A DNA stretch of 64,000 nucleotides from the NCBI GenBank assembly GCA_036925085.1, contig JAUPFP010000095.1, forward strand, positions 312,501 to 376,500, written 5' to 3'. Below are positions 1-11,649 of this stretch, one piece after another. Under the pieces are notes generated by a model. It did no database searches and was not told the DNA's origin. It saw nothing but the letters and a program-made list of their open reading frames with translations. The DNA is from Brachycybe producta (taxonomy: Eukaryota; Arthropoda; Diplopoda; Playtdesmida; Andrognathidae). Both the position numbers and the translations under genes were made by a program. The stretch's first letter is position 1, and the number at the start of each line of letters is the position of its first letter.

Positions 1-87
1 TTCAGGTTGTCAGGGTGTTTGGCGACAGAATTGAAGAATAAAAAACTTGTCTCTTTTATCCTAAAACATTGAACTTTGACTTTTAAG

Positions 88-430
88 ACGGTTTATGGAG
101 AGCTGATTTTTCGAACTCTCTGATTATTGTGACTTTCAACAAGTGCAAAATGTAGAGAAAACTAGAAAGTGTTTTAGAAACTAGAAAGGTAGTTCAATTA
201 TTTAAGTTTATTTTCATGTTGACATATTTCAAAATAAACATTTTTAGACAAAAATTAAAAAAAAAGTATTGTCTGCTTAAAGTTGGATCAATTGTGAAAC
301 TGACATAAAAAAGTTTATTTTGAAATGAAATAATTAAATAATTGAGCTACCTTTCTAGTTTCTAAAAGACATTCTAGTTTTTTTTTTTTCATTTTGCACT
401 TGAAGGATAGAAATAATAAACAGTTTATTT
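88..430. mobile_element. 'CTAGTTTCTAAA' foldback element
   Basis: The left arm (CGAACTCTCTGATTATTGTG, GTTTTAGAAACTAGAAAGGT, TTCATGTTGACATATTTCAA) is mirrored by the right arm (GAGCTACCTTTCTAGTTTCT, CATTTTGCACTTGAAGGATA). The centre has GTCTGCTTAAAGTTGGATCA. This is the most abundant repeat family in the window. No coding potential. Confidence 0.78.
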
Positions 431-762
431 AAGGTGGTTATAAAACGCCTTTCGAACTCTTGATTATTTTGCTTTTCATATGCAAATGTATAGAAACTAG
501 AAAGTATTTTAGAAACTAGAAAAGTATTTTCATGTTGATATTTTTTTTTTTTCAAAATAAGCTTTTTATGTCAGTTTGAAATTGATACAACTTAAAAGCA
601 GACGATATTATTTTCAAATTTTGTCTCTATAAATGAAAATATCCTGATTGAGAAGAGCTACCCTTCTAGTATCTAAAACACTTTTTTAATTTTGCTCAAG
701 ATCTGAAAGACAGAATAATCAATGAGTTCAATAATCAGCAGCCTGTGTTTCTAAACCAAAAT
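431..762. mobile_element. 'CTAGTTTCTAAA' foldback element, adjacent second copy
   Basis: Begins AAGGTGGTTATAAAACGCCT directly after the previous copy and ends in GATCTGAAAGACAGAATAAT. Same arm and centre layout, so the two copies sit head to tail. Confidence 0.75.
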
Positions 763-1248
763 CTTAAACTTTTTACAAATATTTTAACGAATTCCGGGAT
801 GAAATTCCTGAATCGTGATGATGAATCTGATGACAGATTGATGTAAATTTTATTTTGAAGATAATTTTAATGAATTAACTATAAAATGAAGTATGAATTT
901 TAATAATAAATAATGTTAATGATGACGTCATTAAAGAGGAGCAACACGTGTGTTCACAAGTATTCACAAGAAGGAAGAAAAAAATAGATGGCAAAACGAT
1001 GACGTCACAATCTCTTGCTTGTTATTTTTTTGTTCTTGTTGTTTGTCTCTCTCTCTCTCTCTGTTCAAAGAGCAATTCTTGTGATTGGCTGGCTCTTCTT
1101 TGTTTCAAATATATATAAGTTGGTCACTTTCTCTTCTTCTGTTATGTCTTGTTTGTGTGTGTTTGTCAGAAAATGGCGTCTTGCCACATGCAATCATAAG
1201 ATACACAATTTTCTATATTGTATGGCCTTATTTTTATTTATATATGGA
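763..1248. other. no gene seen
   Basis: AT-rich. Contains ATGATGACGTCATTA (CRE-like palindrome at 923-930) and a second GATGACGTCACA near 1000. Short ORFs on + overlap CT repeats and lack coding features. Confidence 0.5.
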
Positions 1249-1387
1249 TGTTACTGTCAATCTGCAGATTGCTTAGGCAATTTGCAAAACAGCCAACCTG
1301 CTAGTGAATCTGCATCTTGAATTTTGCAGATTGACTAGTATATTGGCTGTTTTGCAGATTGCCTGATTTCGCAAGTTGACAGTAACA
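1249..1387. mobile_element. TGTTAC-family palindromic MITE, copy 1
   Basis: 139 bp, from TGTTACTGTCAATCTGCAGA to TTGACAGTAACA. Both halves contain GCAGATTG.CTAGT and CAAAACAGCCAA or its complement. TA follows the right end; the left neighbour is GA, so the TA duplication is only partly preserved. Confidence 0.8.
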
Positions 1388-1427
1388 TACATATTGGTTT
1401 ATCCATCCATGTTATGAACTTATGATG

Positions 1428-1633
1428 ACAGGCATTTAGAAATCGGGATGAACACAAGTTGGCTCCGCCCTTTTTATGACGATCGGCAACTTCTAATTGG
1501 TTTGTTGTGTGGTTTGACGTTGAAAAGGGCGGAGCATGTGACGTCAGACTACATAACCAACCAATTAGAAGTTGCCGGTCGTCATAAAAAGGGCGGAGCC
1601 AACATCTGTTTGTCCCGATTTCTAAATGCCTTG
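1428..1633. mobile_element. ACAGGC-family foldback MITE, copy 1
   Basis: A nearly palindromic 206-bp element. Termini ACAGGCATTTAGAAATCGGG at the left and its complement at the right. The 9-bp duplication is CTTATGATG (1419-1427) and CTTACGATG (1634-1642). The inner part carries CCGCCCTTTTTATGACG in both arms and a TGACGTCA in the centre. There is no coding capacity. Confidence 0.88.
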
Positions 1634-1785
1634 CTTACGATGAAGTTAGGATGATGATGATAATATAAGGAAAGCCGGGTTACATTGAAGTGTCCCTTCT
1701 TAAACAATTACTACAGGTGTAATAAACACCTGTTTATGTGTTTTATTATTAAACGGTAGGCCCACTCGAAATCTGTCCCGTTTCC

Positions 1786-2315
1786 CACCATTTATAGGGG
1801 GCGCTGACATCATTAATACTATTATCGTTTGCGAGAAAAACAATTTTTTTTTAAAATAATATTTCTATCGACTTATAAAATAATAAAAGGTAATGTCATG
1901 ATTAAGAAAACAAAGTTAGGGCCTAAACCTATCTTTATAATTTGTTTTAATTCCAATTAAACGTTCAGAAGAGGCAAAAAAAAAGCCCCAACTGCAACCA
2001 GCTCAATAACCGCCACGACTGTACTTCTCTGGTAGATTTATTTTTTTTTCCATTGCGTCGCCTAGCAACGCGACCCAACTGGAAAATGAAGGGCGCCAGT
2101 TTGCCAGTCGTGTGTTATGTTGGGGCTTTTTCGTCTCTTCTGAACGCGTTTAATTAGAAATACAACAAATTATGAAGGTGTGGGTTTATTTTATTTTCTT
2201 ATTCATGAAATAACTTTTTATGTTTTATAAGTCGTTAGAAATATTTTTTAAAAATGGATTTCCACCAGCGATGATAGTATTAACGATGTCAGCGCCCCCT
2301 ATATGGCCCCATTGA
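1786..2315. mobile_element. large foldback element carrying CTCF-like words
   Basis: About 530 bp whose left half (ATAGGGGGCGCTGACATC, then TTATAAAATAATAAAAGG, ATTAAACGTTCAGAAGAG, AAAGCCCCAAC) is mirrored in the right half (GTTGGGGCTTTTTCG, CTCTTCTGAACGCG, GATGTCAGCGCCCCCTAT). The unpaired centre, about 2040-2090, contains GCGTCGCCTAGCAACGCG. No duplication is readable. Confidence 0.8.
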
Positions 2316-3008
2316 CGCCTGTGGCGACTCTCTCGTCCACTTAAGATGAAATTTAAAAGTTTGTTTTAAGTTCTAGAAAGTCAATTATCCAACTTTGTGA
2401 AGAAAATTAAGACACTTGAACTTCAGCTTTTAAACCCTCTGAGCAGCTGGGTTACAGGGTTTCCTACAAATTAAATTCGCAATGCTTAAACTGCATATTA
2501 GCTTTTGTGGTTTTAATGCTAAGCTTTATATATGTTGCTTTTTATGTAGTTTTTCAAATTACTGCATATGTTTGCGCTTTAATGCATTTTTCAAAAGCAA
2601 AAACTTCTGCTTGCTTTTATTTGGTTGAATATCATTGGAAGCAGGTTAATAGCGTTGAAATATCAATTAACCAATTAGATTTCAAGAAAAGTGAAAAGGC
2701 AGGTCAACTGGTTATGAGACTAGGGTTAGCTTTTTGATACAAAATATGCAGTTTAAGGGCTTTTGTTGCGTGAAATTGTAAAAAATCAAGCAGCAAGCAG
2801 CTTTTAAAGCCATATAAAGCGAATATAATGCAGTTTATTTTTCTTCCTCTTGATTGAAATAATGAAAAACATCATTTTCTTGTTATTTGTGATGCATTTT
2901 TGTTTTCTGATCGAGAGATGATTCTCATCCGGTATTTCATCTTGATTTCGTTTTTAAAGATGCCCTGATTTTATTTTGTGTTGTGTCTTTCATACTTGAA
3001 ATGAGGGT
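2316..3008. other. no gene or repeat recognised
   Basis: Ordinary AT-rich sequence. AACCAATTAGATTTCAAG and neighbours look unique. The 76-codon ORF at 2507 has no family resemblance. Confidence 0.5.
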
Positions 3009-3042
3009 TAAAGGAAGAAGGGAGAGAGAGAGAGATTGGGGT

Positions 3043-3073
<31 letters not shown>
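3009..3073. repeat. GA microsatellite
   Basis: Interrupted (GA)n, followed by a TTTC run and a GATGATGATCATCATCATCA stretch to 3140. Confidence 0.9.
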
Positions 3074-3078
<5 letters not shown>

Positions 3079-3512
3079 GAATGAATGCCATGTCCTCATC
3101 TTTCTTTCTTTCTTTCTTGATGATGATCATCATCATCATTCTCATTCCATTAGATATCTTTGAACCGTTCTTTCGTCGTCGTCTTTTTTAGTTTCCACCC
3201 TTCTTCTTCTTCTTCAACTTCTTCTCCCCTTAGTTTCTTCTTTTTCCTTTATAATGTCCCATTCTTTTGTAAAGAAGAAGGGGAGGGAGGGAAAGAGAGA
3301 GAGAGAGAGAGAGAGAAAATACTGAAGAAGAATAATAATTCGAACTCCACCCATTCAAGTCAATGGTGGAAGGGAGTGAAAAATGAGATGAAATTGAATC
3401 AACAACGCCAAAAAAAAAATAAGAAGAAAAATGCGATGATGCTAAAAATCATAAGTATGAAATAAATGAACAAAAGGGGTTGAGAAGAAAAAAAAATGCA
3501 ATGGGAATTCGG

Positions 3513-3515
<3 letters not shown>

Positions 3516-3546
<31 letters not shown>
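3516..3546. repeat. GAT trinucleotide repeat
   Basis: About ten GAT units. They give a poly-Asp or poly-Ile ORF in translation, with no other coding signal around. Confidence 0.9.
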
Positions 3547-3725
3547 GTGGTGTTGCAATTATTAATTCCTCCATTATGCAAATACCATTGATGAAATTAA
3601 AGCTCACTAATGTCCACCTCGACCTCCTCTCAATAAAAAGGTCACTTTTATCATCTCCCTAATATTGAAAAAAAAATAAAAGCTTAAAAGTAACACTCAA
3701 GATTTTTAAGTTTAGCTTTGTTTAA

Positions 3726-4029
3726 TACCTTGTACACACATGAGTTAAATGAATTCAAATTAAATGTGTTTAGGTGAATTATACTTAATCCAGTTAAGGA
3801 CATACGAACCAAATAAAAATGGACTTTATTATTAATATTTTAAATTGAAATACTAAATCAATATTTTAATGTCAATACATATTATATTTAAGTTAATTAA
3901 CTCAATATTTTCAGATTAATTAACTGAAAAAATTGAATTCGACATATTGTTTGTTTGCCCTTCACGGTGCTCTGTAGAACACGTTTATTATTTAAATGCA
4001 TTTAAATTATCAGCTGTGTTTATTAGGTA
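3726..4029 (+). mobile_element. TACC/GGTA family element, copy 1
   Basis: 304 bp, starts TACCTTGTACACACATGAG and ends TTAGGTA. Flanked by TAA on both sides. It shares most of its sequence (AACACGTTTATT, GAATTCGACATAT, TGTTTAGGTGAATTATAC) with the elements at 12711, 27966 and 32048. No open frame. Confidence 0.85.
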
Positions 4030-4500
4030 TAAGGTTAGAAAGAAATGCTAAAAGAAAAACTCAGTAAAAACTAAAAATGAAATGTAACAATAACGACAAG
4101 TTGCAAACAAATTCAATTTAATTGAAATTATTTCAACTTTGAATCTATTTTTGGGTGATTTTTATTTGTTGCTTTTTATTTCTACCCTCGTTTTTTGTCC
4201 AAGTGGAAACATGGGCCTCCTCCTAAATGATGAATTTTGTGTTCATCTTTTGCTGTTAATTCTGTTTAATTTTTAAACAATTAAAATATACATCACGAAT
4301 GAATTAGGTAAATTTCATTTTGTTATTTTACCATCAGCAATTAAAAAAAAAGGATTTTTTTCGAAAGTTGTCCGTTTTCATGAAAAACGTTCAATTTTGC
4401 GTTTCCAAAGTTACTCCAAGCAAATGACGACAATTTAAAATGTCACGAATTTAACTTAATGCCTAAAGAACACATACTAAGGAATGCACAAATTTGTTTT

Positions 4501-5055
4501 TAAGGTGGCTGTATAGATATATATTTTGTTTTTGGTCCTCCAGATGTCGCGTCTGCAGTGGCTATTATGAAATTATAGAAACTCGCAATTTTAAGAAAAT
4601 GTATATTTTTCAAGCGAACGTTTTTCGGAAGAAACATTACTAAAAAAAATTCTAAGTGTTTTAGAAACTAGAATAGTTGGTCATAATGCAAAAAGTTTTT
4701 TTTCTTCATGATAATTAATACCTTTAAAAAATAAACTTTTTATGACAGTTTTGAAAAAGGCGAAAAGTTTTTCATGAAATTTCAATGGAAACCTCCCCCC
4801 CCCCCCCAAAAAAAAAAACGGGTCATTTCAAACTGAACTATAAAATGTTTTATTTTTTAAGATATTGCCATGAATAAATTTTGAACATAATCTTTTACCA
4901 TTCTAGTTTCTTGTTTCTTAAAAAAAAGTTCACTCAACGTATTTGCATTTAAAGTTTACGAAAAAAAACATCTATGAAGCTTAGCATAAGCCACTGCATT
5001 GGCGCCATCTAGAGGGGGAACAAAAGCAAAATAAATATCTATTCAGCCACCTTAA
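4501..5055. mobile_element. TTAAGGTGGCTG foldback element
   Basis: About 555 bp. TTAAGGTGGCTGTATAGATA at the left and TATCTATTCAGCCACCTTAA at the right. GCAGTGGCTA / AAGCCACTGC and CCTCCAGATG / CATCTAGAGGG are mirrored. The inner sequence contains GTTTTAGAAACTAGAATAG and is related to the 'CTAGTTTCTAAA' family. A C-run lies at 4795-4807. Confidence 0.8.
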
Positions 5056-6214
5056 AAGAGAAATGATTTGATTTATTTTTGCATCAAAATGATGCAAATT
5101 AAGTTAGTTTTGCTAAACTGTACAACTTTTGCATAAAATGATAAAACTTCCTATCAAATTTTGATAAAGTTTAGTATTATTATTTAGCTTTGAGTATCTC
5201 CCAATTAGCAATAATAAAGAATACCCAAGTAAGAAGTTAGAAGAAGTTAAACATAATATTTTTTTCTTCTATTGTTTGTTTTCATTTTGTTCTTTTTAAA
5301 AACTTTTAAGTCTCATTACGCAATCTCCTTCCTCTCTTTCTCTCTTTCGAAACTTACTTTTGTTTGTGTTTGGAAACACTTCGTTCAAATCTCTCTTAAA
5401 CTTCATTAAATTGGCCAATTTAAATGAAGAAGAAAATGAACAACCAACTAACTATCATCATCATTATCATCATCATCATCATCGTCATCCGTTCGATTTC
5501 AGACTCATTAAATATTTTTCGAATTATCTTTTTTTTTTGTGGTACACCCTGTAATCTTCTAAGTAATGTCTTTATTTTATTTGCATCTTTTTTCAAAATT
5601 TTCCTTTTTTTTTTTTTTGAAGAAAAAAACTTATATAAAAATGTTTATTTTATTAAAGTGGTTTTAAAGAAATTATATTTTTTTTGTAGCAAAATTAAGA
5701 GAGAAAAAACCCTGAATATTTTAGAAATTAGAAAGGAAGTAACTTTAGGGCAAGGTTGATATCTTTTAAAATTTCTCGTAAAAATACGTAAAAATAATTT
5801 TAAAAAATCAGAAAAAAAATCTGCACTTTCGCCTATGTGTTGGCTTCACTGTAGTTTAATTGTGGATTTTTAAAATTATTTTTAGATATTTTTACGAGCA
5901 TTTTAATGGATGTTTTTTTCCAACGAGCGCGTATTCAATGGAGTTTAACATAAGAGTTAGAAATTCGCGATTTTGAAGTACTTTTTAAAAATAGAAGCGC
6001 ACTTACCAATTTTTTGTCATTCTATCACTCGATCAGCATATATTTAAGGTGCACATTGCACTTTGAAAACTTAATATTGGACAACTTTAAATAGGAAAAA
6101 TAAACATATTGCAGCGCGACTGTGTATTTTAAAAATTAACATTGGGTCTATGGGCTCAATAGAAAGCGATGCTAGCGCTCTTTGCGGAGATTTTTTTTAA
6201 GTAATTTTTTCATT
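5056..6214. other. no gene recognised
   Basis: AT-rich with T runs, an ATCATCATT repeat (5455-5490) and fragments of GAATATTTTAGAAATTAGAA resembling the common foldback family. From 6500 to 6740 many GATCTGATCT words occur before the ACAGGC copy at 6760, also seen at 39270-39600. Confidence 0.45.
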
Positions 6215-6445
6215 TAGAAAATAACCCAACTTTAAGCAGACAGCAAACGATAATTTTTTTGTAAATTTTAATCATTAAGAAGTTCATTTTAAAAGATATC
6301 AACATGAAAATACTATTAAGTGATTTAGTCAGCATTTCTAGTTTCTAAACATAATTTGAATTTCTTACTAAATATTGGTTCTAAAACGCAGAATAACAAA
6401 AGAGTTTGAAAAAATCAGCCGTTCTTAAAACATTTTAATAAACAA
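6215..6445. mobile_element. 'CTAGTTTCTAAA' element, right half
   Basis: Starts in the centre (ACTTTAAGCAGACAGCAAAC) and contains GATATCAACATGAAAATACT, TTTCTAGTTTCTAAACATAA and AAAACGCAGAATAAC. The left arm is missing or too diverged to recognise. Confidence 0.65.
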
Positions 6446-6759
6446 TATTTGTTATAATAATTTGTAATTTGTGCCTATTATAAGATTATATATAAGGTTC
6501 CCGCAAATTGCACGGATCTGATCTCTCATTATCCAGATCCGTCCATTTTTTTAAAAATCGATTGATGTACACATCAGATCTGACCGAATTTCAAGCGGTT
6601 TTTCGATTGTTGCTGTTTTTCATTCGACAGCCGCCAGCCTTGTCCCCTTTGTTGAGATCTGCACAGTTAAGCGAATGCGCATGCTCTTGTTTTCTTAGGT
6701 CTCAAGATCCGATCTCTTTTTCTCTCTTACGGATCTGAACTGATATATCAGTCCAAATC

Positions 6760-6967
6760 ACAGGCAATTAGAAAACGGGATGAACAGAAGTTGGCTCCGC
6801 CCTTTTTATGACGAACGGCAACTTCTAATTGGTTTGTTGTGTGGTTCGACGTTGAAAAGGGCGGAGCATGTGACGTCAGACTACATAACAAATCAATTAG
6901 AAGTTGGCGGTCGTCATAAAAAAGGGGCGGAGCCAACTTCTGTTCATCCCGTTTTCTAATTGCCTGT
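6760..6967. mobile_element. ACAGGC-family foldback MITE, copy 2
   Basis: 208 bp, ends ACAGGCAATTAGAAAACGGG and complement. Perfect 9-bp duplication GTCCAAATC at 6751-6759 and 6968-6976, which fixes both termini. The arm text before CCGCCC is GATGAACAGAAGTTGGCT, found in both arms. Confidence 0.92.
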
Positions 6968-7590
6968 GTCCAAATCCACCTTGTGGATCAACATTTTTGA
7001 CAGATCTGGAGATCTGATGGATCTGATCTCATAAGCCACCTATTCACTTATGAGTTAGATATGATAATTGACTGTCATATGACAGTCTTTGTAATCTTTC
7101 TGTATTTGATTCCGCACCTTATTCTTCTCTACTTGAATTTGTCAGGAATATTGTGACGACGTGTCGAAAGTGTAAACAAATTCGTAGATAATTTTGACTG
7201 AATTTAAATCAAATAAAAAAAAATAACTAAAATAATCTTTTGAGATTATCTTTTCTATTTTTAAACACATTTCTAAACATTATTAAATTTAAAAGAGACG
7301 TTTTAACTCTCTTTTTTATGTCATGATATACACATTATTATTATTGTTATTATTTATTCTGAAAAGAAATTATCATTGTGATGATGAATGATATATAATG
7401 TTTGTTATAATTACAGTAGGAAATTTCTGTCTTTAAGATAATTTAGAATAAAAATAATGATGATTATTTCGTCAACAATTTCATCTTTTATCATTGTGAT
7501 GAAGTGGGAATATGAATGATATTTTCCCGCCGCCGCCGCCGTGTGAACTTGTGCTGCTATGGTGAGAAGAGGCCTCGTACGAAACAGGAC

Positions 7591-7753
7591 ACAGGCAATT
7601 AGAAAACGGGATGAACAGAAATTGGCTCCTCGCTTTTTATGAAGAACGGCAACTTCTAATTGGTTGGTTATGTAGTCTGACGTCACACATGCTCCGCTCT
7701 TTTCAACGTCGGGCGGAGCCAACTTCTGTTCATCCCGTTTTCTAATTGCCTTA
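7591..7753. mobile_element. ACAGGC-family foldback MITE, copy 3 (internally deleted)
   Basis: 163 bp with the same outer arms as the copy at 6760. The right arm lacks its inner CGTCATAAAAAGG portion, so the central palindrome is one-sided. Flanks AAACAGGAC (7582-7590) and TAACAGGAC (7754-7762) are an 8/9 duplication. Confidence 0.85.
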
Positions 7754-7864
7754 TAACAGGACACTCTTTGGAAACCCCAGATTTAATGCTTAAGTGTGTT
7801 GTTTATAGGATGTTTTATTTTATTTGGCTCGTCTCAAGAAAGTGAACATATTAAATTATGTAAA

Positions 7865-8027
7865 AGTTACTGTCAATCTGCAGATTGCCTAGGCAATCTA
7901 TAAAACCACCAAACTGCTAGTGAATCTGCAAAATTCAATACATTTTAGGTGTTGAATTTTGGCAAATTAACTACCATGTTGGTTTTTTTGCAGATTGCCT
8001 AGGCAAATATGCAGATTAACAGTAACA
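7865..8027. mobile_element. TGTTAC-family palindromic MITE, copy 2
   Basis: 163 bp, AGTTACTGTCAATCTGCAGA to GATTAACAGTAACA, with TA at the right. The inner part shares GCCTAGGCAA in both arms and a central CAATACATTTTAGGTGTTG not present in copy 1. Confidence 0.8.
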
Positions 8028-8267
8028 TAATCAATATAACATCCAAAATATCGAAGGTACACTAGTGTGCCGCAGGTAAACCCTTTGAAGAATCACTGCT
8101 GGAATACCCTTTTTTAACAGTGGCGTTAATATTCTTGCTTTGCCCCTCCCCCTAAATTAATTTTCTAATCACGGCCCTGCCCATAAAGCGATCCACCTTG
8201 ATCACAGTAGACCAGAGTAGAAAAAATGTAAAGAAAGGTTGAAAAGAAATGTTCTTTTTTTTTTTGT

Positions 8268-8297
8268 GGCTCCACCCCCCCCCCCCCCCCCCCCCCC
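8268..8297. repeat. poly(C) tract
   Basis: Nearly uninterrupted C run, followed 40 bp later by a G run (8337-8348). Confidence 0.9.
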
Positions 8298-8365
8298 TTT
8301 ACCTGCAGCAGCCACCACTAGCAAATATGGTTTTTTTGGGGGGGGGGGATGGAATAAGAGAGATA

Positions 8366-8541
8366 TGTTACTGTCAATCTACGGAATCAGTCAATCTGCA
8401 TGTTTCCTAGGCAATGTGCAAAAACCACCAACCTACTAGTGAATCTGCAAAATTTCAATACATTTTAGGTATTGAATTTTGCAGATTCACTAGCGGGTTG
8501 GTGGTTGTGCAGATTGACTGATTCCGCAGATTGACAGGTAT

Positions 8542-8545
<4 letters not shown>
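8366..8545. mobile_element. TGTTAC-family palindromic MITE, copy 3
   Basis: 180 bp flanked by TA on both sides (8364-8365, 8546-8547). An extra ACGGAATCAGTC is present just inside both ends (complement GACTGATTCCGC at the right), again a change mirrored in both arms. The TA side runs into an AT microsatellite. Confidence 0.82.

Positions 8546-8546
<1 letters not shown>

Positions 8547-8574
<28 letters not shown>
8547..8574. repeat. AT microsatellite
   Basis: (TA)n directly abutting the TA side of the TGTTAC element at 8366. Confidence 0.9.
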
Positions 8575-8579
<5 letters not shown>

Positions 8580-8592
8580 ATAGAATGTGATT

Positions 8593-8606
8593 GTTGCCAT
8601 GGTAAC
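8593..8606. promoter_or_regulatory. X-box-like palindrome (RFX site)
   Basis: GTTGCCATGGTAAC, both half sites intact, 14 bp. Lies just after an AT microsatellite. Confidence 0.5.
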
Positions 8607-9289
8607 TAACGTGTATAGGTAGCCATTTTGGCAACTATCCAAATCCAATCTTTTTTTTGTGTTGGTTTCTTAGGCAGTGCTTTGGTGCATGTAGCCTATA
8701 ACTATCATCATCCTCATCAAAGTCATTCCCTGTTTTTTTTTTCTCTAGATGTTCACCTGACTGTGACTTTGGGGTTCACTTATTTTTTTTCTCGCTATTG
8801 GCCCCTCCCCCTTCTCTTCCATTCCCTTCTTTATCGTGTCTCTCTTTCTCTCATCAATCTATCTCTCTGTCTATGTGTTTTCTACCTCAATTTGTCTTTC
8901 GTGTTTTTTCTTTCCTTGGTTTTTTTGTTGTTTGTTGTGTATTTTGTGTTTTCTTTTATTTTCTGGTGTATTTCTCTGTTTTTTTTACACTCCCCTTTCC
9001 CCCAAGAGTATTTGAGTATTTAGCCGGGCGCACACGATCAATTCTGTCTTGACCTTTTTTTTTGGGGGGGGGGGGTTTCTTTTGAAGTTGAATTTGATCC
9101 TTTGAAGTGGATTGAATCAAATCCAAAAAATTCCAATATTAAAAAAAATGTTTGCCAAATCCACATTTAACAAAATAAATTCCAAACTGAAAGTCCAAAT
9201 CAAATTTTTTTCAGTTTAATTTTGTAATTCAAAGTAAGATGGAATGTAAACATAATGATGTTTATATTCTGTTTGCCGAGATAAAATAT

Positions 9290-9535
9290 AGAGAGGTAAC
9301 TCAACTAAGAGCTCTCTTCCTATGGAACATTTGGTGCCAAACCTGAGTGTGGCCAATAGATGGCGCAAACTCTACTTAGTGCTTCAGTTACAATCGGGTG
9401 CAATGGATCTATAAAAGGCATTTTAAGGCAAGATGTCCTCCTTCTAGCTTCAAAAAGCAGACGATTCTTCATTCACTTTTGGCGTTTTTATTTTCTAGCC
9501 TGGAGTTGCTTTACTTTTATAAATTGAGCTTGCTA
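9290..9535. mobile_element. GAGGTAACTCAAC element, single arm
   Basis: About 245 bp matching only the left arm and start of the centre of the element at 56650: GAGAGGTAACTCAACTAAGA, GGCCAATAGATGGCGCAAAC, CTTCTAGCTTCAAAAAGCAG, GGAGTTGCTTTACTTTTAT. The mirror arm is absent, so a foldback element can persist as one arm. Confidence 0.78.
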
Positions 9536-10085
9536 TTTACGCTTGTTTTTATTTAAATATAAACTTATAATTTCCTTTAAGGTAATTTTTCAAATCGTCG
9601 CTGATCTTAAACGAAAATGTTGAGAATTCAATATTTCCAGAGCTCTGTTGAAGCAAAAAAAAATGTTTCTGAAGTCCAAATCATTAAAAATTTGCAATAA
9701 CATTACCTCTATTTGTAAATTTAGTTTTGTTAAATCCCAATCCCGAAATCCCAAATCCAATAATCTGACAGACTGGCACCTATTTTTCTTTTTTTTTTTT
9801 ACTAATTGCTCATTTTCTCGTAATTTCAAAGCTTTTCGATTTGAAGAAATAAGAATATTTTTAGGATATTTACAAGTCAGAATTGACTGTTTGTTATCCC
9901 GCCTTTGACGGATGAAAAAGCCTAGGTTTTCTTGTTGCGATAGGAGAATTGTAGGGAAGTAGTGTATGCTTCAAACAACATCAGCATATTTGTAGCAATT
10001 TATGAGTCAATCTTAATCAAGGGACGATAAACATGTTTAATATAGACAAACGTTTGCATAACATTTCACTAAAATTCAGTTTAAA

Positions 10086-10312
10086 CCTGGAACACACTAT
10101 GCGTCGAATGCCTTCCAACGCTGGACGATAATGTGGCCGTGAGACGGATGTCGAGTGTTGGATGCCGCGAGCGTCCAACGTTCGACATTGTAGGAAAGTG
10201 TTGAAACTTGAAAGGTATTCGGGAAAGTATCGGTTTTCCTTGTCCAGTGTCAAAGGGAACCAATGTTTGTCCTAACGTTGGAACCAATGTTGGCCACATA
10301 GTCTGACCAGGG
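10086..10312. mobile_element. CCTGGAACACACTATG inverted-repeat element
   Basis: About 227 bp, CCTGGAACACACTATGCGTC at the left and CCACATAGTCTGACCAGG at the right. The interior is GC-richer than the surroundings and full of CCAACGTT/CGTCCAACG words. Similar in style to the elements at 41467 and 57971. Confidence 0.6.
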
Positions 10313-10385
10313 TTCATCAATTGCGAACGTACAAGTCGCATCTCGGCGAGAAGAGTGGCATAACTCAAATTACCAATTTTTGGTT

Positions 10386-10585
10386 TGGGGAAATGAGTTC
10401 AAAGTTAAGAGCAGATTCAGATGGCTTTCTTTGCTGAGCTTTTCAAGTGCAAAACCCGTTTTAACTATATTCACAATATCTGTTTATTTGGCTCCCCTAC
10501 AATAGGTTGAAATAGAAAAAAATGCAACTTTAAACTCAATTTTTCCCCAAAAACAGTGTTGTTTGTTTTTAGTTGTGCCACGCTT
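10386..10585 (-). repeat. dispersed repeat shared with 53345-53540
   Basis: GAAATGAGTTCAAAGTTAAG, GCTTTCTTTGCTGAGCTTTT, CAATATCTGTTTATTTGGCT and CCCCTACAATAGGTTGAAAT are found in reverse order and strand at 53345-53540. Both end in TTTAGTTGTGCCA. Likely an unclassified transposon fragment. Confidence 0.7.
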
Positions 10586-10858
10586 CCAGCAGAGATGCTA
10601 AGTGTCCAGGAAGTGCTGAAAGGTTAGTGTTGGAGGTAACTACGGGTACAAGTTGTACCCTGGATACACTGTCACACTAGACACATAGTGTGTCCCAGCC
10701 TCCAGCTTTAATTGTGGTGTTGTTTGTGGTGGTGCAACTTTGTGTTGATATTTTCCGGTGGCAATTTGATTTGTTCCTTTCCTTTTCTCCTCCCTCCTTT
10801 AGAATTATTATCCGCCGCAATTTTATACAAACGTATCTCAATTAAAAGTTTATTATTG

Positions 10859-10864
<6 letters not shown>

Positions 10865-10912
<48 letters not shown>
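10865..10912. repeat. AT microsatellite
   Basis: (AT)n of about 24 units. Confidence 0.9.
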
Positions 10913-10915
<3 letters not shown>

Positions 10916-11272
10916 ATGTATATACGGCTGATGTATAAAAAGTGGTAACTTGTAAGTGAAGGAAAAATACACCCTGTGGGCCTATATGTTCATTTAGCTG
11001 TTTGTTTGTGTGGTTTTTCGTCTTCTTCTTCTTCTGCAGACAATTAGACATAGAAATACAGACATATTATGAGCATACATATATGAGCATATATATATAT
11101 ATTGCTCAATATGACCCTGTAATTCTTTTATCTATAAATTGCATTTAGAAAGAAGAAGAATTGATTATCATTTCGGGTTTTTTTTTTGTTGTTGTTGCCT
11201 TCACTTTTCTGTTGATTTACCTTGGCAATTGATGTTCTATCTAACTGATGGGAGCTTTTGATACATTGTGTT

Positions 11273-11286
11273 GTTACCATGGTAAC
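11273..11286. promoter_or_regulatory. X-box-like palindrome (RFX site)
   Basis: GTTACCATGGTAAC, a perfect 14-bp palindrome matching the RFX consensus GTNRCC-AT-RGYAAC in form. Confidence 0.5.
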
Positions 11287-11649
11287 CATATTGTTGTTTT
11301 GGTAGAGAGAGAACAAGATGACATCTTTAGCAAAAAAAATTATTTTTTTATATATTTTCTCATAACTCAAATGAAAAACAGATTCGAAATCGTTCAAGTG
11401 AAAAATGGTCTTAAAAAAAAATGAAGGGTGGGTTAGAAGAACGTAAGGTACAAAAATCAAATCGAGGATGAGAGGGAGGAAAAATGGGGAAGGAGGAAGA
11501 TGAGGGATTCATGGGAATTGGGTGATAAAAACACTCTTGATAGCTTTTATCATTCATTTTTTTTTGGATGTCTGAACTGAAGTCAACGATGGAGAAAGAG
11601 ATAGAAAGGGAGATACATATATACTGTATATGTATATTGTAGGTCTACA

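Noticed and set aside
7411-7764. 117-codon minus-strand ORF
   Set aside because: Half of it lies inside the ACAGGC element at 7591-7753, and similar peptides recur at every copy.
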